Shown here piece after piece: positions 34,300-46,316 of a stretch of DNA of 64,000 nt. Origin of the DNA: Ailurus styani (Eukaryota > Chordata > Mammalia > Carnivora > Ailuridae). The position numbers were made by a program, and so were the translations under genes. Numbering within the stretch: the stretch's first letter is position 1; every line of letters begins with the position of its first letter. Location of the stretch: positions 7,622,425-7,686,424 of the forward strand of contig LNAC01000030.1 of NCBI GenBank assembly GCA_002007465.1. Reading direction: 5' to 3'. The notes below the pieces were generated by a model that saw only the letters and a program-made list of their open reading frames with translations, was not told the DNA's origin and did no database searches.

Positions 34300-35435
34300 T
34301 GAGGATCATGCCCAAAACAGAAAGAGTAAAATAAAATAGAATGAGGGGGTCAGACTGGAATGTGTCCACTCTCTTTTGATCAGGAACTGTTTCACAGTAA
34401 TAGATCATGTTAGAAACCCCAATGGGAATTAGTTGAGCCGTTTTATGATTTTGTATTTTGACCCGCGAAGAAGGAAGCGATTTTAAGTCAAATATACTAT
34501 TTTCAATAAGCGTATCAGTTCAAAATTTTCCTCTCCGTAGTTTAAACCATTTATAATATGCATGATATGTGAAGATCAATTCTGACTTCTCCTCACTTTC
34601 CAAAGGGCACCTGTGCTTGATCTGCTTTACATTCAGGACAGAAGAGAATGCCTGGTGGGTGAACACACCTGGAAGTGACGTTTCATTGGGGGGCCAAATG
34701 GACATTAAAATAGGCTGAAATGTAACAAGAGAAGGGAAATCACTTTCAGGACCGGAGGGTTTAAATTCCGGCATTTGACGCCTAGAAAGCCGATTTGTAC
34801 GGTTTCAGAAGAATCGTAACGTTTGTCGTATGCAAGAGAAAATTGATCTCATGTCCCTGTGGGCAAGCGTCTCTCTGCGTGTACTCTGCATCTGGAGATC
34901 TCCTTCATGCCCGAAGAAAAAGCACATGTTACTCTCTCTTTTTAACACTCTTTGAAATTTTGGGAAGTGCAAGAATTTCCCTGATAAGCTATATAAGAAA
35001 TGTGACCAGATAAACACGATTTATGAATCTTGAGGCAAATTTGTGGGGGAGATACCAGCTTCCTTCTCCTTATTTCCTTGTGTTTCTGACATCAGAGTTC
35101 CTTTTGCATCCTGCCTTTAATCACTGGTTCATTAAGGGTATAAATTAAATAATACATGATGAAGAATAAGACCAACGTAAAACCATATATTAGCCAAAGC
35201 CACTCCAGTGGCCAAATGATAAACATCCTGGTTGGAAGAAATTAGATCATCATTTTGTTTGATCACCGCCAACTTCTGCTTTTGATTCTTCTGTTTATCC
35301 TAAGAAGCTCTCACACTGAGAAAAATCTTTTAAGTAGCAAAATAATTATTCACTACTTAAAAAAAATGGAACCAAGCTCCATGACCTTCTAATGGTGTGA
35401 ACCTTCTGGAACACCCCCCTCCCTGTTGGGCAAAG
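34300..35435. other. Unannotated AT-rich stretch
   Basis: About 1.1 kb of unique-looking DNA with no open frame, exon or repeat I can recognise. Confidence 0.4.
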
Positions 35436-35439
35436 CCGG

Positions 35440-35595
35440 TGGAAAGTAGTGAAAACACAGACCTAGGCTTGAAGCTTGTTTCTGCCATTTACCTGCTGTG
35501 ACTAAGCCTTGGTGATCTCATCTGCCAACTGGGTACTATTAAGGCAGGACTCATGTGAAGTCTTGGAGAAGGTCCGTGAAACACCTTGCACCCCT
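35440..35595 (+). repeat. MIR SINE fragment
   Basis: GCTTGTTTCTGCCATTTACC and CTGTGACTAAGCCTTGGTGA, then TCATCTGCCAACTGGGTACT. Confidence 0.6.
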
Positions 35596-36274
35596 TCCCT
35601 GTTCTCAGCAAGCTCCTGTCCCCTGCTTTCAGCTCCGTCATATCCCTCCAGGACTCAGACAGATCCACAGAGACACACAGAGGGTGGATTCACTGTCTAG
35701 CAGAGGCAACACTGTGAACGCAGCTGTGGTTCTCAGAGGAACTTTGGGGTGGCCCCAATCCCCCGGGGAGAGAAGGGCAGAGGGGAGGGGGAAGGTGTGG
35801 TGGGAGGGGCTGCCTCTGATTCACTGTGTGAGCAGAAGATTGGGGGCCTCCCTTGTAGGGGTGGGAGAAGGTAGGGGATGAGAAGAGAGGCAGCAAAGCC
35901 CACAGGATGTCCAACCCAACCCATTTCTGCCCAGAGGTCTCACCAACATTCTCCCAGTTTGGACGGGATCCTGGCAGCCTTCTTTCCCACACCTGGCTTT
36001 AATGACACGGGGGGAGACCTCCCTTTCTGGTCTACCCCACTGATCTGTCCTTTTCTTTCCTTGGCATTTGGGGTCTTCACTGCGTAGGGATTGGGCAGGG
36101 TACGCCCTATGCCCTATGGACTGTATCTCTCTAGATGAGATGGAAGGAACAGGAAGTAATGGGTCTTAAATTCTTTTCTGAGCTCAGCTGGAAGGGAGCT
36201 GATGGTTCCTGGAGCCTGCATTTCACCATAGGAGGAGCTTTTGAGGAGCTCTCCATGCCCGTGTCCCTAGCAGG

Positions 36275-36525
36275 TTCTCACAGCAGCGTAGCCCGGGTTG
36301 CATTCAGACAGCCCTGGGTTTGACTCCTGGCTTTGCCATTTACTACCAGCTATGTGACCTTGGGCAAGGTCTTGATCCTGTGTGAGCTTCAGTTTCTCAC
36401 CTCTCATATGTGGGTGGTGATGGTGGGCTTCTCTCAGGGCTGCTGTGAGCACCGGGCAAGAAGAAGGCAGCAGAGCCAACAGAGCTCTGGCACGTAGTGA
36501 ACGCTCTGTGAATGTGAACTTCAGA
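36275..36525 (+). repeat. MIR SINE
   Basis: GCATTCAGACAGCCCTGGGT, GCTATGTGACCTTGGGCAAG and GGCACGTAGTGAACGCTCTG. Confidence 0.75.
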
Positions 36526-36612
36526 AAATAAATAAGCTTCCCTTTGAGGCAGGTTGGTAATGTGCTTCGTTTTTGGAGTTGGAGAAACTACGGGTTAGAA
36601 AGGTAATGTGAG

Positions 36613-36791
36613 GGGCACCTGGGTGGCTCAGTTGGTTAAGCGCCTGCATTTGGCTCAGGTCATGATCCTGGGGTCCTGGGATCGAGCCCAGCATCAGGCT
36701 CCCTGCTCAGCAGGGGAGTCTGCTTCTCTCTCTGCCTCTCACCTCACTTGTACTCTCTCTCTCTCTCAAATAAATAAATTAAAAAAAAAAA
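36613..36791 (+). mobile_element. Carnivoran SINE
   Basis: Sense copy GGGGCACCTGGGTGGCTCAG, ending AAATAAATAAATTAAAAAA. GAAAGGTAATGTGA before and GAAAGGTGATGCAG after mark the target. Confidence 0.92.
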
Positions 36792-36864
36792 GAAAGGTGA
36801 TGCAGCTCATCCAAACCCACCTGACCCATCAGTGAGGGGAACTTGAGTTTTCCACAGGATCCTG

Positions 36865-37015
36865 TGATCAATAGCATAGGTTTTGGAGTCCACAGAGCTG
36901 CACTTGACCCTGGCTGCACTCTTCCTTGGCCAGGTGATCTTGAATGAGTCACCATTGCCTCTGAGCCTTGATTTTCCTTCTCTGTAAGATACGGCTGCCT
37001 GTCTCCCTTCAAAGA
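36865..37015 (+). repeat. MIR SINE fragment
   Basis: GCATAGGTTTTGGAGTCCAC, TGATCTTGAATGAGTCACC and TTCCTTCTCTGTAAGATACG. Confidence 0.7.
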
Positions 37016-37628
37016 GCAGCCTTGGTGTCTCCTGGCCCAGGGACGTTTTGCAGGGGTTGAGGTAGAATGCAGAAGCTGTCTGAAGACAGCCCTTTTTTCT
37101 GTTCTTTGTGAAAGCCTGAATTCAGTGAGAAGGTGAAGCCGGGGTCCCAGGTGGGTGGTGAGAGGAGCCTACATCTGTGATGCAAAGCCAAGGACATAGG
37201 AGAGGTAGTCTCAAGGTCCTGGGTCCCTTGAGTTTTGGCATCCTGGGCTCTGCTGCCTTGGGGAGATGGTGGGTCTCTGGGTGAAGTTACCGGGTGGTAA
37301 CCCAATCCTGCAGTTAAACCCAAGGCACAGTGGTTTCAAATCTTGGCAAAGAATCTGGACTTTAGGCACATGAGGGAAGCGGACAGGGATGGACTTCAGG
37401 GGACCCAACCCCTTTGGACAATGGGCATCCATCATAGGAGGAGCAAGGGTGGCATGAAGCCCAGGTGCCCCCCTTGTTCTGTGCTCTGTATAAGCCCCAA
37501 GGATTTGGTGTCTAATGCTGGCAATGGAGAGAAGCTCACTACACACTGAGACTCCTTTTCTGACAGCTCTGTAGGGTGAGCTCTGAGTCCTACTGAACGT
37601 GATTTAATAAATAAGAATGACCAAAAGA

Positions 37629-37820
37629 GGGGCGCCTGGGTGGCTCAGTGGGTTAAAGCCTCTGCCTTCGGCTCAGGTCATGGTCTCAGGGTCCTGGGAT
37701 CGAGGCCCACATGGGTCTCTCTGCTCATCAGGGAGCCTGCTTCCTCCTCTCTCTCTGCCTGCCTCTCTGCCTACTTGTGATCTCTCTCTCTGTGTCAAAT
37801 AAATCTTTAAAAAAAAAAAA
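37629..37820 (+). mobile_element. Young mustelid-type SINE with a 16-base target duplication
   Basis: Sense copy. AAGAATGACCAAAAGA is repeated exactly at 37613-37628 and 37821-37836, so the insertion is recent. Confidence 0.95.
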
Positions 37821-37836
37821 AAGAATGACCAAAAGA

Positions 37837-39010
37837 ACATTCGGTGTACATCTGAGAGCACAGGGTCAGAGTAGCAGGTGCAACAAGATGGGGAGGGAAG
37901 AGAGGAGACACACGGGAGGGCTCTGCTCAGCTCAGCGTAGCCACCTGGTCTTAACCCACCGAAAGGTGAAGGATGTGGTTCCTTGGTAGAAATCGATGCT
38001 GAGGCCAGCGTCCTTGGGGTCCTGCCTCCCAGGGCTGCCCAAATTCCTCTCAAGCCCCTCCTCGGTCTCAGTCCCGGCTTTTGTGTCCTCAAGGTGTCTA
38101 CCTGCCGGTTTGAGGGAAAAACAGCCTGCAGCCTCATCCTCCTTATCTCTACTCCCCAGATGGTGTGAAGATGAGAGTCCCACCAGAGCCGTTGGCTGAG
38201 CCCGGGTACTCATCCATCGCCAGCGTCACCACAGCCAGCCCTCACCCCAGGCCCAAGAGTGCTGGTCTCAGGCCCAAAGTTCTCAGAAGAATGAGCTGAA
38301 CGGGAAGAAGGGGGACTGATTTTCCTGAGGCCATGGAGTTACCAGTGCAGAGAGTCACCTGGGTGCTGGCTCGCTGAGCGGACCCTCCGGGGAGCAGACC
38401 CCTGGCCTCCCGGCCCCAGTGTGGCACTAACACCCTGCTGGGCCACCCCGGTCGGGCTGTGGGGTGTCGGTGACTACCTCCTTCTGTGAGTGCTGATCCG
38501 TGGCCCTGGGCAAGGGTGAGGACCTCACCAGCCCTGAGCCGTCCTGGGAGTGGTCCTCACACACACAGACACCTTAGGAGTCCTGCTCACATGATCCGAG
38601 TTGCCTGCCCCTGGACAGGCCCCCCAGCTTCTGCCCTCCCTGGGGGGAAGGGGTAAAGTAGGAACACAGGTTTCACACAACACTCAGGTTCTCCGAAATG
38701 AGGAAGAGGCCCCAAACAAAGCGACAACAGAAAGCTACTCACGGTGGTCTGCGGCCGAGCTCCTGGACCCCGCCGGGCGCTGAGGAGTCCTGGTGGCTGT
38801 GTGTCTGGGAGCTGCCCTGGGTCCCAGTCGGAGCTCCTGTTCATCAGCCCCCCAAGTCAGCTTTCTCTCGCTCTTACTCTTTCTCACAGATGAATGAGCA
38901 TGAGGAGGTCTGGCCTTCCGTCCCCGTCACCACTTCCCCTCTGGGTCCCCAGTGCCACAGCCTTCTTGCCCCTGCGATTGAGCTCTTTCTCACAAGGGAC
39001 TCTGCCCAGG
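37837..39010. other. GC-richer unannotated stretch
   Basis: About 1.2 kb without recognisable exon, splice-bounded frame or repeat. Open frames here are short and overlap on both strands. Confidence 0.4.
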
Positions 39011-39014
39011 GTGG

Positions 39015-39170
39015 GGCGTAGGCATAGGCCCTGGAGTCAAGGGACTTGGGTTCTAATCCAACGCAGCTGTTAGGACCTTGAGCAATTCACTTAATCTTCC
39101 TAAAGATTAGTTTCTTCATCTGCAAAATGGAGGTACGGCATGGGCCTTACACAGATCACCTGGAAGGACA
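39015..39170 (+). repeat. MIR SINE fragment
   Basis: GGAGTCAAGGGACTTGGGTT, ACCTTGAGCAATTCACTTAA and TCATCTGCAAAATGGAGGTA. Confidence 0.72.
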
Positions 39171-39689
39171 TTCCATTCCAATCCCTCTCGCCTATCAGAT
39201 CAGAGCTTTGAAATCCAGTGCCTATAGGCGCCCGCCAGATAACAGAAATGGGTAAAGGGTGCTGGTATGGGGCAACAGAGAGGGGTGGGGGGCTGTGGGG
39301 GGATGGGGACACATGACCCAGTCAAAGGCGGCTGGCATCTGTCAGGGACAGCCCAGCCTTGCTGCATGGGAATGCAGACCCCAGGGCCAGCTGTCCCAGG
39401 GCTTTGGAACATGTGCCCCATTTTCCAAGAGAGAAAAGAAATTCTGACTTTTATGTAATGGCTTCCAATTTTAGAATGTTGACCACAAAGTCAAATCTTT
39501 TAAAAAATGCTATGTGGGTCAAAACTAACCCCATTTTTCATTTCTATTTGTTTGACCACTGGCTGCCTGAAGGCAGGGATTGTGTCCCTAATGCCTAGTC
39601 CTGGGCTTAGTAAATACTCAGGTATCCGGTACCGAGAAAAGTGTTTTCAATCATGTTATCAGATAGAATATCGATTGATTGTTTGATTG

Positions 39690-40135
39690 CTTCAAGTTTT
39701 TATTTAAATTCCAGCTAGTTCACATACTGTGTCATATTTGTTTCAGGTGTAGGATTGAGTGATCCATCAGTACATAGAACACCCAGTGCTGGGCGCCTGG
39801 GTGGCTCAGTCAGTTGGGTGTCTGCCTTACACTTAGGTCATGATCCCAGGGTACTGGGATTGAGTCCCGCATCAGGCTCCTTGCTCAGTAGGGAGCCTGC
39901 TTCTTCCTCTCCCTCTGCCTGCCTGCCGCTTCCTTGCTTGTGCTCTCTCTCTCACTATCTCTATGTCAAATGAATAAATAAATAAAAATTTTAAAAAAAG
40001 AACACCCAGTGCTCATCACTACAAGTGCCCTCCCGACCATCACCCGTTTAACCCATGTCCCCGCCCACCTCCCCTCCAGCAACCCTCAGTGTGTCCTCTG
40101 TAGTTAAGAGTCTGTTTTAGGGTTTATCAGATAGG
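39690..40135 (-). mobile_element. L1 LINE 3' end, antisense, split by a SINE
   Basis: AAATTCCAGCTAGTTCACAT, TTGAGTGATCCATCAGTACA, then after the SINE CTCATCACTACAAGTGCCCT and CAGCAACCCTCAGTGTGTCC: the antisense 3'UTR of carnivoran L1. Confidence 0.85.
39791..39998 (+). mobile_element. Carnivoran SINE inside an L1
   Basis: Sense copy. AGAACACCCAGTGCT at 39776-39790 and 39999-40013 is an exact 15-base target duplication. Confidence 0.94.
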
Positions 40136-40689
40136 TCAAATGAGAATCTGCTTCTTCCTAGGGGTACAGAGATGAGTGTGATAAAGTTCCTGCTTTCCCC
40201 GGTGAATGGCATTTGATTATGTCATCCGATATTTTTACTTATGGCCCCCATCTCCCAGACTCCAAGGGATGGACCTGGGCCAGTGGAATCTCAGGGAGAT
40301 TCTGCCCCTGAGGCAGAGAGCTGCCAGATTCAGCAAGTAAAACTACGGGATGACAACATCTGTCACACACAAACTGAAACGTTATGTGTCGTTTCTCTGA
40401 AATTGACATTTAAATAGGCATTCTGTCATTTCTCCGGCAACCGGACCCAGAGGGGATGTCTGGCAACATCTGCAGACGGCACAGCTGGGATGGTTCTAGG
40501 GACCTCCAGGGAGTGGAGGTGGAGGATGCTGGACAGCAAAGACGAAGGGGAGCAAACACGAGGAATCTGGGTTCCAGTGGGGTCTCGGCCACTGCCCGGC
40601 TGTGTGTCCTCACTTCCCTTGTCCAGCCTGTATTTCCCCATTCCTAAAATGAGGAAGTTGCAGTTAATTGGTGTCTCTATAACTTCCGT

Positions 40690-40830
40690 AGGCATCGGAA
40701 TCACCCAGGGCTCGTTACCATACAGATCGCTGCCCCTCCCACCCTAGGCTCCTGGCTGAGGCCGGCTCCCGGAGGCCTGAGAATCTGCCTTCCCAACAAG
40801 TTCCCCGGGGCTGTTGTTGGTCCTTGGACA
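40690..40830 (+). repeat. hAT-Charlie (MER5A-like) fragment
   Basis: GCATCGGAATCACCCAGGGC, CCTGAGAATCTGCCTTCCCA and ACAAGTTCCCCGGGG are in MER5A order. Confidence 0.6.
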
Positions 40831-41201
40831 CGTCTTGGGTAGCCCGGATGAGATGGGCTTCTGGCCTGGTCGGTCCAGGATCTCCAGGCTCCCCGGGTAC
40901 CCCGGGCAGGGCTGATGGGACCCACACGGGAAGTCTGTTCTCTCTTTCCGCAGAGAGGGCTGGGTGCATCTGCAGGGGACGGCCCAGGAGCTGATTTTCT
41001 CCAGTTGGTTTTTCCAGCAGGGACAACCAGCCTCACCAGCCCGTGTCCTGCGAGACTCTGCCATCTACTGGACGCATTGATCCCATGCCGGGCCTCAGGC
41101 TGGGCTGTCTGGTGCCTGACGGAGGGGGGGGACATTCAGGGATGGTGTCTCCCCCAGCAGGCCCCGTGGAAGCAACCTTTGTTAACATCTGGGCCATGTT
41201 G

Positions 41202-41435
41202 GGGCGCCTGGGTGGCTCAGTCGTTAAGCGTCTGCCTTCAGCTTGGGTCATGATCCCAGGGTCCTGGGATCGAGCCCCACATCGAGCCCCACATCGAGCC
41301 CCACATCGGGCTCCCTGCTCAGCAGGAGGCCTGCTTCTCCCTCTCCCACTCCCCCTGCTTGTGTTCTCTCTCTCGCTGTGTCTCTCTCTGTCAAGTAATA
41401 AATAAAATCTTTAAAAAAACAAGACAAAACAAAAA
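41202..41435 (+). mobile_element. Carnivoran SINE with a 12-base internal triplication
   Basis: Sense copy GGCGCCTGGGTGGCTCAG. The unit CGAGCCCCACAT occurs three times in tandem at about 41270-41306. Flanks ACATCTGGGCCAT and ACATTTGGGCCAT mark the target site. Confidence 0.92.
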
Positions 41436-41984
41436 CATTTGGGCCATCTGACCCCTTCGAGTGACTCTGTTTCTCTTATGGCAATGAGGAACGTGAAAAC
41501 AGCATGTACCTGCAAGCATGTGGGATAAGTTTTCACCAAACTGTTACTCATTTCAGCTTTTAAAGACCTGACGTCTAGTTACTTTAATTTACTAAACACA
41601 AATGTTGGTGATGCTTATATGGAAAAGGATTGTGTATCTTTACAAAGTTTTACTACAGGAACTCTTCTAGGTGGTTGCATAAGGCACATTTAAAATGTGG
41701 TGATCCACTTATCAAACTAAGAAAAAACCCCAGACCAATAGCACATCAGCAAGTGTTTGCTGAGACAGACACGCTTGTACACTCAGTGGGAGTGCAACCT
41801 AAAAGGAAGCCAACGCCGGGTTTTCCAGTGTGGGGTGCCGGTTTGTGTACAGACTCTGGAAGTGGTCTAGATCTAGGCTTCATTGCTGGCCCCTGGGGAG
41901 AAGCTATGTTACATGGGTCAAAGGACTTTCTTTTTCTGGTCTCAATTTTTTTTGACTGGAAATGAGGAACTTGAATATGGTGGG

Positions 41985-42310
41985 TGTTTCTCAAACTTTG
42001 GGGTTTTTTTTATTTTAATTTTTTAAAAAGATTTTTCTTTATTTATTTGAGAGAGAAAAAGCATGAACAGGGGTAGACGGAGAAACAGACTCCCCAGCAA
42101 GGAGCTTGACGCGGGGCTCGATCCCAGGACCCCGGGATCATGACCTGAGCCCAAGTCAGACACTAAACCGACTAAGCCACCCAGGCACCCAATGTTTCTG
42201 AAACTTTAACTTCATCAGAATCAGTAGGACGGCTGGAAGAGCTCACAGTACAGGGATGCTGATTTAACAGGTCCAGGTGGGCCTCACAGTCCACATTTCT
42301 TAACCAGCTC
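41985..42310 (+). repeat. hAT-Charlie (MER5A-like) element split by a SINE
   Basis: TGTTTCTCAAACTTT at the left terminal end; after the insert the sequence continues with CATCAGAATCAGTAGGACGG and TCCACATTTCTTAACCAGCT. Confidence 0.6.
42000..42192 (-). mobile_element. Carnivoran SINE
   Basis: Antisense copy ending CACCCAGGCACCC. Flanked by TGTTTCTCAAACTTT (41985-41999) and TGTTTCTGAAACTTT (42193-42207), a 15-base target with one difference. Confidence 0.93.
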
Positions 42311-42484
42311 CCTTGTCACCTATGTCTCCTATGACTTGGGGGGTCAAGCACCCCCCCAAGCCTTAGCTTCCTCACCTGGGAATCTTCAAAGGGTGATTGC
42401 AGGTACAATGTGAGACCACACTGCACAAAGCTGTCGTCACGCTCATGAAACTTCAACACGCTCATAGTATTTGAAACACTAATT

Positions 42485-42770
42485 GTAGAAATCTATTTTA
42501 AGAAATTAATCATATGTTCAAAGATGATCAAAGATGGCTACATTGGTATTATTTATGACAGTGAGAACCAGGAAGCATTTTAAGCATCCAATAATAGAGG
42601 TATTATTTAATAAATTAGGGTACATCATGTGCTGAAATGTAATGCAGTTATTAGAAAGGAAGTTTTAAAAAAATCACAATCACTTTGGAAAATGCTCACA
42701 ATATAATATTAAGAGAAAAGAGCAAAAGGCTTGGACATTATGAGATGATATCCACATGTTACATAAATGA
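42485..42770 (+). repeat. Old L1 3' end
   Basis: Resembles L1M 3'UTR text: AATAATAGAGGTATTATTTA, GTACATCATGTGCTGAAATG, AATGCAGTTATTAGAAAGGA, AATATTAAGAGAAAAGAGCA. Confidence 0.6.
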
Positions 42771-42889
42771 AGAGGTGCTCAACAGAGGCAGGGGTGGGAG
42801 GTGGGGATTTGAGGTAGGGGGTTAGGCCTCTTCTCCTCTCCCTTCTATATTTGAGCCACTGGGGTCTGGGGCCTTATTTCAGTTTCTTA

Positions 42890-43205
42890 AAGATGCCCCA
42901 CTTTCTCTATCCTCAGGGCCTTTTGCTGTACCCTCGACTAGAAATCGCTTCCCTCCTAATTCATCATTCAGATGTCAGCTGCAATGCCTTTGCCTCCTCT
43001 GGGAAGCCCTCTCTGACTACCCAGGCAAGGTTAAGCCCCACTGTCATAAACACTTCTTACATCATAACTCTTGTCCTTCCCTTTCAGATAACTGTCCACC
43101 CCATCACAGCATAGGTCTCCCTATCATACGTAGTCACTGCTGTATCCTCTGCCCCTGGCTCTAGGGCCTGGCACATAGTACATGCTCAATAAAATTTTGT
43201 GACCA
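42890..43205 (+). repeat. L2 LINE 3' end
   Basis: TCAGATGTCAGCTGCAATGC, GGAAGCCCTCTCTGACTACC and GCACATAGTACATGCTCAAT follow the L2 terminus. Confidence 0.78.
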
Positions 43206-43582
43206 AGTAGACTTTGGTGAAGTTACTCAAGTTTTATTTGGGAGGCAAAGTGGAATAAGGAGAAAACTTGATGAGCATCATGTTAATCCTTAGGGAATGT
43301 TGTCCTCAAGGTCTACAGACCTTGGGCAAGCCCTTTCCCCTCGCTGGGTTTTAGTTTCCTCTAAAAGATGAGACGATTGGGTTTCCAAGAGCAGCAGATA
43401 GATTTTTAGCTTCAGTGCCAAGTCTGGTGTGTTGGTGGCTGTTACCCGACTGTAGTGTCGAGAAGAATTCTGAAGCCGAGTGAGTACGAGCTCAGTAGGA
43501 AAATGTCTCTGATCAATTAATGGGTCCACAGTGGCATAAGAGGGGTCATAGTAGTCTGCAGGACAGGTTTTGGCATCCTTGG

Positions 43583-43665
43583 AATGTAATTCTTAAGGTG
43601 TTGGAGGTTTAAACCCTTAAAGAGGCTGAATGTAATTCTTGAAGTTTAAACCCTTAAAGAGGCTG
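43583..43665. repeat. Imperfect two-copy tandem duplication
   Basis: A 46-base unit (43583-43628) beginning AATGTAATTCTT and ending AAAGAGGCTG is repeated as 37 bases (43629-43665); the second copy lacks AGGTGTTGG. Confidence 0.85.
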
Positions 43666-45040
43666 AAGGATCTGCTAACAATTAAGGCCACTATTGCAAA
43701 CGCAGCTTTGTGCAGGGGCAGGTGGGGTGGAGAGCTGGCTGGAACTTCGGAGCCGAGGTCAGCGGCCAAACCCTGGCCTGTCTTAGCTCTGCTCCTTGCT
43801 CCTTGTGGGAATGGGCTTGAGTGGCCAAACTATAGGATTTCTCAAAAGAAGTGGAATTCCTTGATTTTGTAATCAAACATCGTGAGGAACAAAACAACAC
43901 ACATCTGTCCATGGGAAAACCTTCGCCTGACGGCGGCCCTGCCAGCTCTGGCCTTTCCCCTGGGGCCCATTTGCTCCCCCTCCTGTCCCTCCCAGGGAGG
44001 ATAGCTGGAAACTTCTAGGTGAATACCCACACATCCCCTCCCCAGGGGCACCTCCTCTGTTCCAAGGCATCGCCTTTATGTTTCAGAAGAAGGAAACGTG
44101 TACTTCCCTTCCCAGCTCCCCCTGAAATCCTTTGGGATTCAGCCTTGGTTAGTTGTGAGGCTTTTTCTCTGATTGTGAAAATAAATAGCAGTAACAGATG
44201 ATGCCCACATAGGCAGGTGTCAAGTTGCAAAAGAGAAGACACAGAGTAAGACAGGGAGGGAGGATGCTACTATTTTCGTAGATTAGAAACACCCACCCCT
44301 AGAAAGCAGCGCATCCTAGTTTACAAGGATGCCTTAAAGTCAAGGAGACTTAGGGACTCAAGAGGTCAGACAGAGGGGTTGCCTGTGGTGGGGGAGGGAG
44401 GAAAGGACAGGAAAGAAACTCAGTACATCAGCAAATCGATGCAGGAGAGAGAGCCTTGCCCGGAGTGCAGTGATGCGGAGCTACAGACGGAAGGGGTCTG
44501 CTTAAGACTAAACTCACCCAGGGGGTCCCCCAGAACAAGCGATAATTTTCAAGGAAGACATTTTTGAAATTCAGAAAAATATAAGGAAGAAGACAAAAAT
44601 GCCCCAGAACCTGCCACAGGGGAGGAGGTGGCCAACACTAACTTTTCACAGTGTTTCTCAGCTGCCACACATCCAGACCAGAGGTGTTGAGGGACTCTCC
44701 GCATGCCCGATGGGGGCCCTGGGGACAGACAAGAGAGGACAGATGAAGAGATCCCTTGCAGGGGTGATCAACAGAACTGGACTTTGGAGTCAAACTTTGG
44801 GTTTGGGTGCCCGGCCCCCACAGGGGGTATTTCAGCCTGTTCTTCGTCCTTGCGGCCTGCCCAGCCCCAGCAGTAAGCAACCCGGATGCTATAAATAAAT
44901 GCGTGGGCTGGGGTGAGTGCAGATCTGAGACTTGAAACATTCAGTAAGAGCCCGGCTCTCACATCAGGGGCTCAGACAGCAGTTCAAGCACAGGTGGGGT
45001 AACACCCCGGCTCTAAGACAGCACCCTTCTGGGGCATCTG
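43666..45040. other. Unannotated stretch
   Basis: No gene seen; sequence is mostly unique. Short overlapping open frames on both strands show no splice context or domain. Confidence 0.35.
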
Positions 45041-45044
45041 CAGT

Positions 45045-45250
45045 AGCAGAAAGCTGGGTTTGGATTTTTGAGAACCAGGGTAACAGGCGTCTGGGCTCTA
45101 AACGCAGATGGACCTGGGCCTCTATTCCCGGTTCTGTCCGCCCACAGGTGTGTGACCTTGGACAAGGGAACTGATTTCCTTAAATCTCAGTTTTTCCACC
45201 TACTAATGCTCCCTAGCATTTACATGCAACAGTTGGAAAGCCCCGTGTAA
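45045..45250 (+). repeat. MIR SINE
   Basis: GGCGTCTGGGCTCTAAACGC, TGTGTGACCTTGGACAAGGG and TTAAATCTCAGTTTTTCCAC. Confidence 0.65.
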
Positions 45251-45686
45251 ATATCAGGGGCAAGCGGAAACACAGGTTCTATAAGACAGAGAGAGATGTC
45301 GCTGACAAAGACTCTGACGGAACTGTAGTCGGGCTCCTCTGAGCCCCTTTTTCCAAGTCAGCCTTGACCTTGGCCCCTGTCCTGTCTGAGGTCTGCCCAG
45401 CCAGGTCTTAGCAAAGAATCCTGCTACATCATCCCTCCACCACTGGTACTCATTAAGTTTCTCATCTCTCACCTTCGATGTCCAAGTCCTTGGCCTGCCT
45501 TCAACGATAATCCCGTTTGGTGGGTTTAGAGTGCCCCTAGGCTGGAGGTCTCCTGTGAGTGACTTTCTGTCCACTGGCCCCTCACCTTGCTTCTTGGCTG
45601 TGAATTCCCAGCTGTCTGTGCTATGCTGGGAGTAGAGCCCCATGTCTCTCCCCTATCGCAGTGTTCTTCAGTAAAGTCTTCCCTAC

Positions 45687-45859
45687 CGGGCCGCCTGGGT
45701 GGCTCAGTCAGTTAAGCGTCTGCCTTCAGCTCAGGTCATGATCCCCTGGGATGGAGCCTCACAGTGGGGTACCCGCTCAGTGGGAAGTCTGCTTCTCCCT
45801 CTCCACCTGCCGCTCTCCCTGCTTTGTGTTCTCTCTCTCTCTGACAAATAAATTTAAAA
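45687..45859 (+). mobile_element. Carnivoran SINE, sense
   Basis: Head GGCCGCCTGGGTGGCTCAG, ending ACAAATAAATTTAAAAA. AAAGTCTTCCCTAC at 45673-45686 and 45860-45873 is the target duplication. Confidence 0.92.
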
Positions 45860-45879
45860 AAAGTCTTCCCTACTGTTTA

Positions 45880-46091
45880 TTTTTCATTTTTAAAAAAAGA
45901 TTTTATTTATGCTTGAGAGAGAGAGAGAGAGAGCACAAGCAAGAGAGAGGAGGAGGTGGGGAAGGGCAGGGCGAGAGGGAGAAGCAGACTCCCCCCTGAA
46001 CAGGGAGCCCTTTGGGGGTTCGATCCCAGGACCCTGGGATCATGACTTGAGCCAAAGGCAGACGCTTAATGGAATGAGCCACCCAGGCCCC
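45880..46091 (-). mobile_element. Carnivoran SINE, antisense, next to the previous copy
   Basis: Antisense copy ending CACCCAGGCCCC. CTTCCCTACTGTTTA (45865-45879) and CTTCCCAACTGTTTA (about 46091-46105) flank it, overlapping the neighbour's target site. Confidence 0.9.
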
Positions 46092-46194
46092 TTCCCAACT
46101 GTTTAAACAAGTACCTGAATACTTTTTGACATCCCCAAACTATAAACAAAACAAAAACAAAAAATATAAATGTTAACTCGGGAGAAAACTGGCA

Positions 46195-46304
46195 GCAGGC
46201 AGTAAATCCTACACCTGCATTGTAAACTCCATAGTATCCCAGTCCCTGGCACAAAGGCCCAACCCAGGGTAGGCCCTCAGCAAGGATTCACGGAATGAAT
46301 AAGA
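46195..46304 (+). repeat. L2 LINE end fragment
   Basis: CCAGTCCCTGGCACAAAGGC and CAAGGATTCACGGAATGAAT. Confidence 0.5.
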
Positions 46305-46316
46305 ATGACGTGTCCT

